From contig NZ_CP098812.1 of assembly GCF_036825535.1 (NCBI RefSeq), positions 3,286,001-3,350,000 on the forward strand: DNA of 64,000 bases, read 5' to 3'. A program made the position numbers and the translations under genes. Shown here piece by piece: positions 9,511 to 17,756 of the stretch; position 1 is the stretch's first letter, and each line of letters begins with the position of its first letter. The notes under the pieces were generated by a model. The model did no database searches, was not told where the DNA came from, and saw nothing but the letters and a program-made list of their open reading frames with translations. The stretch is from Parasalinivibrio latis (GTDB lineage: Bacteria > Pseudomonadota > Gammaproteobacteria > Enterobacterales > Vibrionaceae).

Positions 9511-10437
9511 ATGAGCAAATTCGAAGCACCCCGTTTTCGCTGGTCTTTCCTTAACCCTCGCTACCTGCATACCTGGGTTGGACTGGCACTGATGTATGCT
9601 GCAAGCTGGCTGCCTTACCGAGTACAGCAAATGCTGGGCCGTGGCCTCGGCAAACTATTAATGAAAGCAATGAAAAGCCGGGTAAAGGTAGCCCGCCGAA
9701 ACCTGGAACTGTGCTTTCCCCACCTAACAGCCGCCCAGCGCGAGAAAATGGTGGAAGAGAATTTTCGCCATACCGGTATGGCACTGTTTGATACTGCCGC
9801 GGCCTGGTTCTGGCCAGACTGGCGCGTGCGTAAGCATGTGAAATACGAAGGGCTGGAACACCTCCACAAACTGGAAGCCGAAGGGAAAGGCGCTCTGCTG
9901 ATTGCGATTCACAACCTGAACCTTGAGCTCGGTGCCCGCGCATTTGGACTCGAAACCCCGGGGATCGGGGTATACCGCCCGAATGACAACCCGGTGTTTG
10001 ACTGGATCCAGTTTCGGGGACGCTCACGTTCAAACCCGGGAATGCGCGACCGCAAGGATGTGAAAGGCATGCTGTATGATCTTAAATACGGCAAACGCCT
10101 GTGGTACGCACCAGACCATGATTATGGCCGCCGACGCAGTACCTTTGCTCCGCTGTTTGCCGTGGAAAAAGCGTGTACCACTACCGGCACCAGCCTGCTG
10201 GCTGATGCGTCCGGTTGCGCGTTGGTACCTTTCACTTTCACTAAGGACCGCCAAGGAAAAGGCTATACGCTGAAAATTGATGAACCGCTGGACGCGTTCC
10301 CGCACAATGACCCGGACAACGCCGCGGCGTATATGAACAAAGCCATAGAGCATTCAATTATGCGGGCACCGGAGCAGTACATGTGGCTACACCGCCGGTT
10401 CAAGACCCGGCCGGAAGGTGACCCCTCGCTATACTAG
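9511..10437 (+). CDS. lpxL: Kdo2-lipid A lauroyltransferase (LpxL type)
   Basis: This inner-membrane acyltransferase adds a secondary acyl chain to Kdo2-lipid IVA in lipid A biosynthesis. The 308-residue protein follows E. coli LpxL along its length: a hydrophobic N-terminal anchor (HTWVGLALMYAASWLPY), ARRNLELCFPHL, the catalytic H-x4-E motif in AIHNLNLELGAR, GIGVYRPNDNPVFDW, WYAPDHDYG and the C-terminal PEQYMWLHRRFKTRPEG. LpxL is preferred over LpxM or LpxP because HNLNLELGAR and GIGVYRPNDNP match LpxL; the exact acyl chain used cannot be read from sequence. An IS has landed in its terminator just downstream. Confidence 0.92.
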   Translation: MSKFEAPRFRWSFLNPRYLHTWVGLALMYAASWLPYRVQQMLGRGLGKLLMKAMKSRVKVARRNLELCFPHLTAAQREKMVEENFRHTGMALFDTAAAWFWPDWRVRKHVKYEGLEHLHKLEAEGKGALLIAIHNLNLELGARAFGLETPGIGVYRPNDNPVFDWIQFRGRSRSNPGMRDRKDVKGMLYDLKYGKRLWYAPDHDYGRRRSTFAPLFAVEKACTTTGTSLLADASGCALVPFTFTKDRQGKGYTLKIDEPLDAFPHNDPDNAAAYMNKAIEHSIMRAPEQYMWLHRRFKTRPEGDPSLY

Positions 10438-10458
10438 GTTATGGCTTCTATGAAAAAA

Positions 10459-10473
10459 GGTGCTAAAAGCACC
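10459..10473 (+). repeat. Left copy of the 15-bp IS target duplication
   Basis: The 15 bases GGTGCTAAAAGCACC form a perfect hairpin (GGTGC/GCACC stem, TAAAA loop). An identical copy flanks the IS at 12072-12086. Here the T-run that should follow the hairpin is replaced by the IS end, so this copy is a hairpin without its terminator tail. Confidence 0.9.
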
Positions 10474-10487
10474 TCAGATTGCTGACT

Positions 10488-10520
10488 AACCCCGCTTTTT
10501 CAAGCGGGGTTTTCTTTTGT
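10488..10520 (+). terminator. Terminator-like hairpin inside the left IS end
   Basis: Stem AACCCCGCTT/AAGCGGGGTT followed by TTCTTTTG on the plus strand. It would stop transcription entering the IS from lpxL. A second perfect hairpin (GCGGCC/GGCCGC, 10523-10537) lies between it and the transposase stop. Confidence 0.7.
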
Positions 10521-10566
10521 TAGCGGCCGAAGGCCGCGATCGCGCTATTTTTCCATATTGTTATGT

Positions 10567-11988
10567 TCAGGCCGCTTTTAGCCCATAGACGCTAAATTGC
10601 ATCACTCTCTGGACTATTTGGCGCGCATTGAGCCCAATTTTGCGAAGATAAGCCTCCATCAGGGCTATCTTTTTGATGTTCTGTGCCGCTGCGGCCAGGA
10701 AGCACTGGATTTGTACTTTCAACAGGCCACGGAACCTCGCATAGCGATGGCCATGGTGTTGTTTGGCATCCGCGAAGCTTCGCTCCACCGTCTCTGCCCG
10801 TCGTCGGTACACTTTCTTACCCCAAGTGGTCAGTCTCAGGGCATTGGCATTCTCAACCGATTTCTCGAACAGGTGCCGGGTTATCACCCGTTTGTGGTTT
10901 TCACTCTTGGTGCAATCAGCACGCAGTGGACAGGTTTTGCATGTCTGCGGGTTTGAGTGATATTCACGGTAAGCTTGTCGGTTGGTGGTCTTGTAGACCA
11001 GTGCCTGCCCCTGAGGACAGAGATAGCGGTCCGTCTCTTTGTCGTAACGGAAGTGCTTTTTCTTGATAGGATTCTTTGTACGGTGAGGCCGGCGGTATCC
11101 CATGACCGGCAGGATTTGGCGCTGCTCCAGTTCATGGCAGATAGTAGCGGTGAAGTAACCGGCATCAAGCCCGGCGGCGATAGGCGAGAGCGTAAAGCGC
11201 GCTAACGTGGTATCCAGACGGGTGATATACGGTTGGGCGTCATTCACATTGCCCGGCGTGACATGGGTGTCGAGGATGATGCCGTGTTTGCCGTCGACGG
11301 TGCGATGGTCAAGGTAGAAGAAGCCCTGGGGCTTTTGGTCCCGTGTCATAAACCCGCTTTCTGGGTCGGTGGTGCTGACTTTGGTGTTTTTCTCGATGTG
11401 AGCATCTTTCGGCTTGAGCGGGCGTTTTCCTTCCGCTGCACGGTCAGCTTCAACCGCTTCATCTAACAGCTCGGCATAAGCGCTGACGTTTTGTTTCACC
11501 CGTTCGTTACGGTATTTACGTTTGTTGGCATTGGCTTTCAGGTGAGTGCTGTCGGTAAACAAGACGCGTCCATCGACCATGCCTTTGTTCATCGCCTGTT
11601 CGACGATACGGATGAAGAGGCGCTCAAAGATATCGGTACCGTTGAAGCGACGGCGGCGGTTCTGGCTCAAGGTGGACGCATCAATCACCTTTTCAGTGAG
11701 CGACATCCGCAGGAACCAGCGGTAAGCGATATTGACCTCGATGTCTTTAACGAGCTGGCGTTCACTTTTGACGCCGAAGAGGAAGCCAAGGAGCAGGATT
11801 TTGAACAGGCGAACGGGGTCTATCGCAGGGCGGCCATTGTTGTGGCAATAGAGGTGGGCGACTTCGTCGCGGATAAATTCAAAGTCGACGGCAGCATCGA
11901 TTTTGCGAACGAGATGGTTTTTGGGGACCAACTGTTCGAGTGTCACCATCTCAATTTCATATTGTTGAGGGCCAGGGTCTTTAAGCAT
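10567..11988 (-). CDS. IS1182-family transposase
   Basis: This is a 473-residue DDE transposase of the IS1182 group. The N-terminal part shows the conserved NNGRPAIDPVRLFKILLLG and a typical LSQNRRRRF helix. The catalytic residues are placed in FTDSTHLKANANK (first D), GLDAGYFT (second D) and RRAETVERSFADAK (E). A four-cysteine cluster CPQGQALVY, CKTCPLRADC lies between the second D and the E, as in many family members. The frame is uninterrupted, so the enzyme may be active. The ATG at 11988 follows a purine-rich GGATGTGGTGAC leader. Confidence 0.93.
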   Translation of the reverse strand: MLKDPGPQQYEIEMVTLEQLVPKNHLVRKIDAAVDFEFIRDEVAHLYCHNNGRPAIDPVRLFKILLLGFLFGVKSERQLVKDIEVNIAYRWFLRMSLTEKVIDASTLSQNRRRRFNGTDIFERLFIRIVEQAMNKGMVDGRVLFTDSTHLKANANKRKYRNERVKQNVSAYAELLDEAVEADRAAEGKRPLKPKDAHIEKNTKVSTTDPESGFMTRDQKPQGFFYLDHRTVDGKHGIILDTHVTPGNVNDAQPYITRLDTTLARFTLSPIAAGLDAGYFTATICHELEQRQILPVMGYRRPHRTKNPIKKKHFRYDKETDRYLCPQGQALVYKTTNRQAYREYHSNPQTCKTCPLRADCTKSENHKRVITRHLFEKSVENANALRLTTWGKKVYRRRAETVERSFADAKQHHGHRYARFRGLLKVQIQCFLAAAAQNIKKIALMEAYLRKIGLNARQIVQRVMQFSVYGLKAA

Positions 11989-12031
11989 GTCACCACATCC
12001 ATGATTGATTTGCTTATCCCTTATTAGATCA

Positions 12032-12059
12032 AAGCCCCAGCCAAATGGCTAGGGCTTTG
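12032..12059. other. Hairpin at the right IS end, upstream of the transposase
   Basis: AAAGCCC and GGGCTTT arms with an inner AGCC/GGCT stem, around AAAT (one C-A mismatch). It lies between the inverted repeat and the transposase start, where many IS elements carry a hairpin that limits transcription or translation from outside promoters. Confidence 0.5.
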
Positions 12060-12071
12060 TCAGCAGTCTGA

Positions 12072-12092
12072 GGTGCTAAAAGCACCTTTTTT
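12072..12092 (+). terminator. Right copy of the target duplication, with T-run (original lpxL terminator)
   Basis: The hairpin GGTGCTAAAAGCACC followed by TTTTTT is an ordinary Rho-independent terminator. Without the IS it would lie about 20 bases after the lpxL stop. It is now separated from lpxL by the 1.6-kb element. Confidence 0.8.
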
Positions 12093-12183
12093 GGTTAAAG
12101 CAGCGTGGCGAGAGGCGAGTCGTGAGTCAGGGCAATAGCCGAACACTTTCGTCTCACCACACAGTGTGTCGCTACCCCATGTT

Positions 12184-15057
12184 TTACTCTGTTGATTGCT
12201 CCCCTGCCAGCCAGTTGTCCCATGCCTCTGACACTACGTTTCGCTCATCCACCAGCGTGGAATCCGGCACTTCCGCATCGTTACCGGCAAGGGCCAGGCG
12301 GTGCATCTTATCGCGCAAGGTGACGTAGGTATCTCGAAGGGCTATCGCCTGCCCCTCCTCGACAATGCCGTAATTGGCACAGTCCTCAAAGATACGGACG
12401 TTATCGCTCCAGCGGGTCAGTTTAGGCTCTTTGCCGCTGTGGTTCAGCACCAGGTACTGGGCGATAAATTCGATGTCTGTAATGCCGCCCCTGTCCTGCT
12501 TGATCTTAAAGACTCCGGCGGTTTTGCTGCCAAGGTGTTCACGCATTTTTTCACGCATCTCGGCCACTTCCTTGCGGAGCTTTTCAGTATCCCGCTCAGC
12601 GCAGAGGATTTCATGGCGTACCTTTTCAAACCCGTCAGCAAGCTGCGGATCCCCGTATACCATACGTGCACGTACCAGTGCCTGGTGCTCCCAGGTCCAG
12701 GCTTCCTGCTCCTGGTATTCACGGAAAGACTCCAGTGTTGTCACCAACATACCGGACGTACCGGACGGGCGCAGCCGGGTATCCAGCTCGTAAAGCACAC
12801 CGGAGGCTGTCCGTGTTGAGAACAGGTGGACAACCCGCTGCGCAAGGCGCAGGTAAAACTGGCGTCCGTCAATTTCCTTTTTGCCGTTGGTATAAACGTT
12901 GTCTGGGCAGTCATGGATAAACACCACATCGAGGTCTGACCCATAGCCCAGCTCCCAGCCACCTACCTTACCGTAACCGATAACTGCAAAGCCCCGGCCG
13001 TCACGCCCGGACAGGTGGGAAGGCTCGCCGTACTTGGCAGCAGTCTGCACCCATGCCTGACCGACGGCGGCATCAATAATAGCCTCCGCCAGGTAGGTTA
13101 AGTGGTCACTCACCTTCATCAGGGGCAGGACACCGGCAATGTCAGCAGCGGCAATCTTCAGCAGTTGGATCTGCTTGAACTGGCGCAGCGCTTCCATCTG
13201 TTGCTCCATATCCTCTTCCGGGATCCGGGCCAGGAACTCACGTAACTCAGTCTTGTACTGGTCGAGTGGCAGCGGGTTATACAGCTCTCTTGGGTCGAGA
13301 AGCTCATCCAGCAGCACCGGGTAGGTAGACAGTTTCTCTGCCACCATCGGGCTGGCGGCGCACAGGCGAACCAACTGGGCAATGGCCGCCGGGTGCTCAT
13401 CCAGCAGTTCCATGTAGGTCGTGCGGGAAGCGATACGGACAATCAGGTGGGTAAGGCGGCCAAGCAGCTCTTCCGGGCAGGAAAGCCCCGGCTCTACCAC
13501 CTTGGCAAGCAGTTTTGGCATCAGGCGGTTAAGTACCTCACGCCCGCGGGGACCCAGCGTCCGTTTCGCCAGCTCCTTTTTAAAATAGGACAGCCTTGCT
13601 GCCATGGCTTCCGGGCATGACACGCCGGTATCAGTGAAAATTGATGCCAGTATTTCCGGATCCCGGCTCGCCATGTCCCACAGCTCCTGGCAGGCGGGAG
13701 GAACATCACTTTCTGTTTCCTGCTCATCATCACCGATCAGGCTGTCGAACACATCATGCACTATGTCCATATGTTGTTGGCGGGCGGCCATCATCCCATC
13801 CCAGCTGTCGTAGCCCATGGCAATGTGCAGCCTTGCCTGATCCCGTTCGGTATCCGGTAAGGTCTGGGTCTGTTTGTCTGCAATAGCCTGGAGCAGGTTT
13901 TCCATCCGGCGCAGGAACAGGTAGGCATTTTTTAACCCGACCACATCCCCCTCGGGCAACAGACCGAGATCGCCCACAGCCTGCAAGGTTTCCAGTAACC
14001 CCCGTTTACGGAGCGAGGGTTCCCGCCCACCGCGGATCAACTGGAAAGACTGGGCGATAAACTCGATCTCCCGGATCCCACCGGGGCCAAGCTTGATATT
14101 GTCGTGCAGACCGCGGCGGCGCACTTCACTTGAGATCATCGCCTTCATCCGGCGCAGGGACTGCACAGCACTGAAATCAATATAACGGCGGAACACAAAC
14201 GGGCGGAGCAACTGGCGAAGCTCCTGGTAGCACTCAAACTGCTCCCTGCCCATTACCCGGGCTTTAATCATGGCGTAGCGTTCCCAGTCACGGCCCTGCT
14301 CCTGGTAGTAGTCCTCCAGTGCAGCGAAGCTCATCACCAAGGGGCCACTGTCGCCAAACGGGCGCAGGCGCATATCGACCCGGTAGCAGAAGCCGTCAAA
14401 GGTCTGCTGGTCCAGCAGCTTAATAAGGCGCTGACCAAGGCGGGTGAAAAACTGAGGGTTGGCAATACTTCTGCGGGCTCCCTGGGTTTCACCGTTTTCC
14501 GGGTAGGTAAAAATCAGGTCAATATCAGAGGAAAAGTTAAGCTCACCACCGCCAAGTTTGCCCATACCAAGGATCAGCATTGGCTGGGGTTCTCCCATCG
14601 CATTGGTCGGTGTACCCCACTGTTTGCAGCAGTCTGCATACAGCCAGTGGTAGCTCTCTATAATCATTGCCTCAGCAAGTTCAGAAAGGTGATTGAGGCC
14701 GGATTCCAGTGCAATCTCGCCGTTGAAATCCTTCCATGCCAGCCAGACCATCTCCCGGCGGCGGAATCGGCGAAGTTCACGCATTGCCCCGTTTTCATCT
14801 GCCTGCAAGGCAAGAATTTCTTCCAGCGTTTCCCGGTAACCCTCATTGCGTTCGGCTTCACCCACATGCTCTTTCAGCCAGGGCAGCAGCGATTCATCAT
14901 GCTCAAGGGACGATGCAATAAAATCACTTAACCCCAGCGTGCGCGACAGGCGCGCCCTTTCATCTCCCTGCCAACGGGCAAGACTGTCCGCCTGCTTTTC
15001 ATTGAGGGTATCAAGGTAGCGATCCGCTAGCTTCTGGAGCATATCCGGGAGTGTCAT
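12184..15057 (-). CDS. glnE: Bifunctional glutamine synthetase adenylyltransferase/deadenylase
   Basis: GlnE adds AMP to, and removes it from, glutamine synthetase in response to PII and glutamine. The 957-residue protein (E. coli 946) has both nucleotidyltransferase halves. The N-terminal deadenylase motif is GMGKLGGGELNFSSDIDLIF (about residue 170) and the C-terminal adenylyltransferase motif is GYGKVGGWELGYGSDLDVVF. Links such as GPGGIREIEFIAQSFQL and RGGITDIEFIAQYLVL close each domain. The ATG at 15057 has an AAGGA site five bases upstream; another ATG five codons earlier lacks a ribosome site. In E. coli glnE is between ygiF and hldE; here the same neighbourhood is split by an IS and by an inserted chemoreceptor/channel pair. 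Confidence 0.96.
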   Translation of the reverse strand: MTLPDMLQKLADRYLDTLNEKQADSLARWQGDERARLSRTLGLSDFIASSLEHDESLLPWLKEHVGEAERNEGYRETLEEILALQADENGAMRELRRFRRREMVWLAWKDFNGEIALESGLNHLSELAEAMIIESYHWLYADCCKQWGTPTNAMGEPQPMLILGMGKLGGGELNFSSDIDLIFTYPENGETQGARRSIANPQFFTRLGQRLIKLLDQQTFDGFCYRVDMRLRPFGDSGPLVMSFAALEDYYQEQGRDWERYAMIKARVMGREQFECYQELRQLLRPFVFRRYIDFSAVQSLRRMKAMISSEVRRRGLHDNIKLGPGGIREIEFIAQSFQLIRGGREPSLRKRGLLETLQAVGDLGLLPEGDVVGLKNAYLFLRRMENLLQAIADKQTQTLPDTERDQARLHIAMGYDSWDGMMAARQQHMDIVHDVFDSLIGDDEQETESDVPPACQELWDMASRDPEILASIFTDTGVSCPEAMAARLSYFKKELAKRTLGPRGREVLNRLMPKLLAKVVEPGLSCPEELLGRLTHLIVRIASRTTYMELLDEHPAAIAQLVRLCAASPMVAEKLSTYPVLLDELLDPRELYNPLPLDQYKTELREFLARIPEEDMEQQMEALRQFKQIQLLKIAAADIAGVLPLMKVSDHLTYLAEAIIDAAVGQAWVQTAAKYGEPSHLSGRDGRGFAVIGYGKVGGWELGYGSDLDVVFIHDCPDNVYTNGKKEIDGRQFYLRLAQRVVHLFSTRTASGVLYELDTRLRPSGTSGMLVTTLESFREYQEQEAWTWEHQALVRARMVYGDPQLADGFEKVRHEILCAERDTEKLRKEVAEMREKMREHLGSKTAGVFKIKQDRGGITDIEFIAQYLVLNHSGKEPKLTRWSDNVRIFEDCANYGIVEEGQAIALRDTYVTLRDKMHRLALAGNDAEVPDSTLVDERNVVSEAWDNWLAGEQSTE

Positions 15058-15100
15058 GGCATTCCTTTTCATTCGGGGCTAATGTCCATTTTTATAACAT

Positions 15101-15130
15101 AAAAAAACACCCACGCTCAGCATGGGTGTT
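15101..15130 (-). terminator. Terminator of the chemoreceptor gene
   Basis: Stem AACACCCA/TGGGTGTT followed on the minus strand by a run of seven T. It lies about 60 bases after the chemoreceptor stop and before glnE, so glnE needs its own promoter. Confidence 0.85.
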
Positions 15131-15192
15131 CCTTCTCTTTTCAAGCCTGTGATCAAACCGTTTTCTGTCCGCGTCTAACCAGGCACGCTTGC

Positions 15193-16788
15193 TTAAACCA
15201 CGAAGGCTTTTACTTTACCATCCAAGTCTTCCGCACTCTTCTGGATAAGCTCCGCTGTTTCCGCCAATTCCGTCACTACTGTCACGGACGCTTCTACAAG
15301 CTCCCGGACATTGGACAGGTTGGCATTCATTTCATTGGCAACCTGTGCCTGCTGCTCCGCAGCTGAGGCAATATGGAAGTTCATGTCGTTAACCTGGTCA
15401 ATATCGTGGACGATCTTCTCAAGCTCTTCACCGGCATTGGAGACAGACTCCACACTGTCCGCCGCTTCCACCACACTTTGCTCCATGAGGGATACCGCAC
15501 TACGGGCATTTTGCTGCAGCTGGCTGATCATCTCCTGGATCTCTACCGTCGCTTTCTGGGTGTTCTGGGCAAGGTTGCGCACCTCATCTGCCACCACGGC
15601 AAAACCACGCCCGGCTTCACCGGCTCGGGCAGCTTCAATGGCCGCATTCAGTGCCAGCAGGTTGGTTTGCTCCGAAATCCCCTGGATAGTCACGATGACG
15701 CTGCTGATCTTGTCAACGCTCGCATCCACCTGGTTGACGGCTTCTGCTGATTCACGGATATCAGAAGAGAGCTGGTTGATGGTACTGATGGTGGAGCTGA
15801 CAAACCCCTGTCCCCGCTCAGCCTGTTGCTTGGAACCTTCCGTCGCCGCTGAAGCGGTTCTGGCATGCTCTGCAACATTCTGCACGGTAGAGCTCATTTC
15901 ACTCATTGCAGAGGCCAGCTGGTCAATTTCCTTAAACTGCTCCTTGGCGGACTCCCTGGTCTCCTCCATGCTGATAGTCATGATTTCACTGTGACCGCCC
16001 AATTCTGCGGAAGAATCACGCTGCATTTTCACAACATCCAGAAGACGCAGTCTTGCCCGCTCAATCTCCCGTGCAATATCGCCGTACTCATCCTTGCAGT
16101 CCATATCGACCTCAACACTGAGATCGCGCTCTGCAAGTCTCTTTACCGAGTCGCTGATATACTGGGTCTGGCGAAGCATCACTCGCGATGCCCCCAAAAG
16201 GACAACCATAAAGGCAACAATAATCAGGCCAGTTTGCCAGGCGATTTTAACCAGATAGGCATTATAAAAGTCCTGCGCCTCGGCAGTGTCCTGTGAGACA
16301 ACAGCTACCCAGGGAGTGCCGCCAACCGCAACCCCGGTCCCAATACGGGCCCCATTGTCCAGGCTGTATTTGATTCCCTGCCCGTTTTGGAACATTCCCG
16401 GCAACATGACGCCGCTGTCTGTTTTCAGGTTGATGTCTTTGACGCTTTTTGCCGTCGGATGCCCCATCACCTTACCGGTTTTGGTATCCACAACATACAG
16501 GTAGGTTTCAGCTCCCAGCGCCTGTCCCTGTGCCTTGAGCACACTCAGTGCCAGTTCTCCGCTGTTGGCTTCTTTGCTGACGGTCTCGAGGATTTTACCG
16601 GTTGCCGACGCTGTCTCTGCATTTTGGTGAAGCAGTATATCAACGACAGAATCTCTGAAAGTATGGGCATCCCAAAGCTGCTTACCCACAAGGAGGACGG
16701 TGCTGAATACCATCAGCATGATCATTTTTGGCAAAAGACGGACATCGGAAATGATCCTTTCCCAAGGCCGGAACACCATCTTGGACAT
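15193..16788 (-). CDS. Methyl-accepting chemotaxis protein with periplasmic Cache-like sensor
   Basis: This is a membrane chemoreceptor that signals through CheW/CheA to the flagellar motor. The 531-residue protein has a first membrane segment near residues 20-38, a periplasmic sensor of about 150 residues (AETYLYVVDTKTGKVMGHPT and GTPWVAVVSQD look like a single Cache domain), a second membrane segment (TGLIIVAFMVVLLGASRVML), a HAMP region and the MCP signalling hairpin tip EQTNLLALNAAIEAARAGE, then GRGFAVVADEVRNLA. The ATG at 16788 follows GGAG by seven bases. No C-terminal CheR-docking pentapeptide is present. The ligand cannot be predicted; it lies between glnE and ygiF, divergent from a potassium channel gene. 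Confidence 0.92.
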   Translation of the reverse strand: MSKMVFRPWERIISDVRLLPKMIMLMVFSTVLLVGKQLWDAHTFRDSVVDILLHQNAETASATGKILETVSKEANSGELALSVLKAQGQALGAETYLYVVDTKTGKVMGHPTAKSVKDINLKTDSGVMLPGMFQNGQGIKYSLDNGARIGTGVAVGGTPWVAVVSQDTAEAQDFYNAYLVKIAWQTGLIIVAFMVVLLGASRVMLRQTQYISDSVKRLAERDLSVEVDMDCKDEYGDIAREIERARLRLLDVVKMQRDSSAELGGHSEIMTISMEETRESAKEQFKEIDQLASAMSEMSSTVQNVAEHARTASAATEGSKQQAERGQGFVSSTISTINQLSSDIRESAEAVNQVDASVDKISSVIVTIQGISEQTNLLALNAAIEAARAGEAGRGFAVVADEVRNLAQNTQKATVEIQEMISQLQQNARSAVSLMEQSVVEAADSVESVSNAGEELEKIVHDIDQVNDMNFHIASAAEQQAQVANEMNANLSNVRELVEASVTVVTELAETAELIQKSAEDLDGKVKAFVV

Positions 16789-16905
16789 GTTCAAACTCCA
16801 TTACATATCTGGAAACAAGCAAAACTCGCTGTTTAATCAGGCTGGTTACTCTTATTATTTTTTGTATTCTCCTCAGGACAGCTTGTCAGTTTATCGGCAG
16901 TCAAC

Positions 16906-17706
16906 ATGAAACATTTACCAGCAAAACAAAAAAAGCCATCTGCAAAAGAGTTGACCCCACTCAGCCTGTTAACGCTATTTCTCTCATTCGTTTCTCTGAT
17001 GGTTGTCACAACACTGCTCTTCCTTTCTCGATCAGACCCGCTATTCAAGTCTTTACTTGCCGTGGACTTTTTGATCTGCATTGTGTTTTGGATCCAACTG
17101 ATAACTGACTTTTTCCGCTCACCCAAGAAGCTGGCTTATCTGAAACAGCACTGGGTAGACTTTGTCGCCAGTATTCCCGTCATCGAAAGCCTTCGCTTTG
17201 CCCGGCTGTTCCAGATAATCCGGCTGTACCGGCTGCTGCGTAAAGAACAGCAAATCCTGAAGATCATGAAAGAGAACCGGCGCGAATCTACCGTGGCGAC
17301 AATTCTGTTCCTGTTGGTATTGCTTGTGATGGCCGGCACTGGTGCGATTTACTTTTTTGAAGCGGGTAACCCAGCGGCCAACATTCAGTCGAGCTCGGAT
17401 GCGCTCTGGTGGGTATTTGTCACCATTTCCACTGTCGGCTACGGTGACTATTTCCCGGTATCCTTTGGTGGCAGGGCTGTGGCGGTGGTGCTGATGATCG
17501 CCGGTGTGGGCTTGTTTGGTACGATATCAGGTCTGGTGACATCCTTTATTTCGACCCCCGAGCAAACGATGAAACGCCAGTTGGTGACAGAAAACCGTGA
17601 CCAAATGAACCAGATCCTTGCCCAACAGGCAGCTATCATGCGACGCCTTGACCGTATTGAATCCCGTCTTCCGAAAGAGAATCCATCTCCTGATCAGGAA
17701 AGTTAG
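16906..17706 (+). CDS. Voltage-gated-type potassium channel (ion transport family)
   Basis: This is a 266-residue inner-membrane channel protein with the selectivity filter TVGYGDYFPV near residue 184. Hydrophobic segments fit S1-S6, and the segment RFARLFQIIRLYRLLRK (about residues 95-112) carries regularly spaced arginines like an S4 voltage sensor. The C-terminus after S6 is a charged, glutamine-rich tail (QMNQILAQQAAIMRRLDRIESRL) that could form a coiled coil for tetramerisation. It is divergent from the chemoreceptor gene, 117 bases away, and converges on ygiF across a shared terminator hairpin. Gating and physiological role are not known. Confidence 0.88.
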   Translation: MKHLPAKQKKPSAKELTPLSLLTLFLSFVSLMVVTTLLFLSRSDPLFKSLLAVDFLICIVFWIQLITDFFRSPKKLAYLKQHWVDFVASIPVIESLRFARLFQIIRLYRLLRKEQQILKIMKENRRESTVATILFLLVLLVMAGTGAIYFFEAGNPAANIQSSSDALWWVFVTISTVGYGDYFPVSFGGRAVAVVLMIAGVGLFGTISGLVTSFISTPEQTMKRQLVTENRDQMNQILAQQAAIMRRLDRIESRLPKENPSPDQES

Positions 17707-17707
17707 G

Positions 17708-17737
17708 TAAAAAAATAGCGCCAATATGGCGCTATTT
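17708..17737 (-). terminator. Terminator between the channel gene and ygiF
   Basis: Stem AAATAGCGCC/GGCGCTATTT with a 5-base loop. On the minus strand it is followed by a T-run of seven, so it mainly serves ygiF; on the plus strand it could weakly serve the channel gene. Confidence 0.8.
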
Positions 17738-17756
17738 CTCAAATTGGGGAACGGGG

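Larger units (their letters stand above)
10474..12071. mobile_element. IS1182-family insertion sequence, complete
   Basis: The 1598-bp element has one intact transposase gene on the minus strand. Its ends are imperfect inverted repeats: the left end reads TCAGATTGCTGACTAACCCC and the reverse complement of the right end reads TCAGACTGCTGACAAAGCCC, 17 of 20 matching. It is flanked by a 15-bp direct repeat that equals a complete terminator hairpin. A hairpin with a T tail lies inside each end, probably shielding the transposase from outside transcription. The intact frame and identical flanks suggest recent insertion. Family is assigned from the transposase. Confidence 0.9.
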
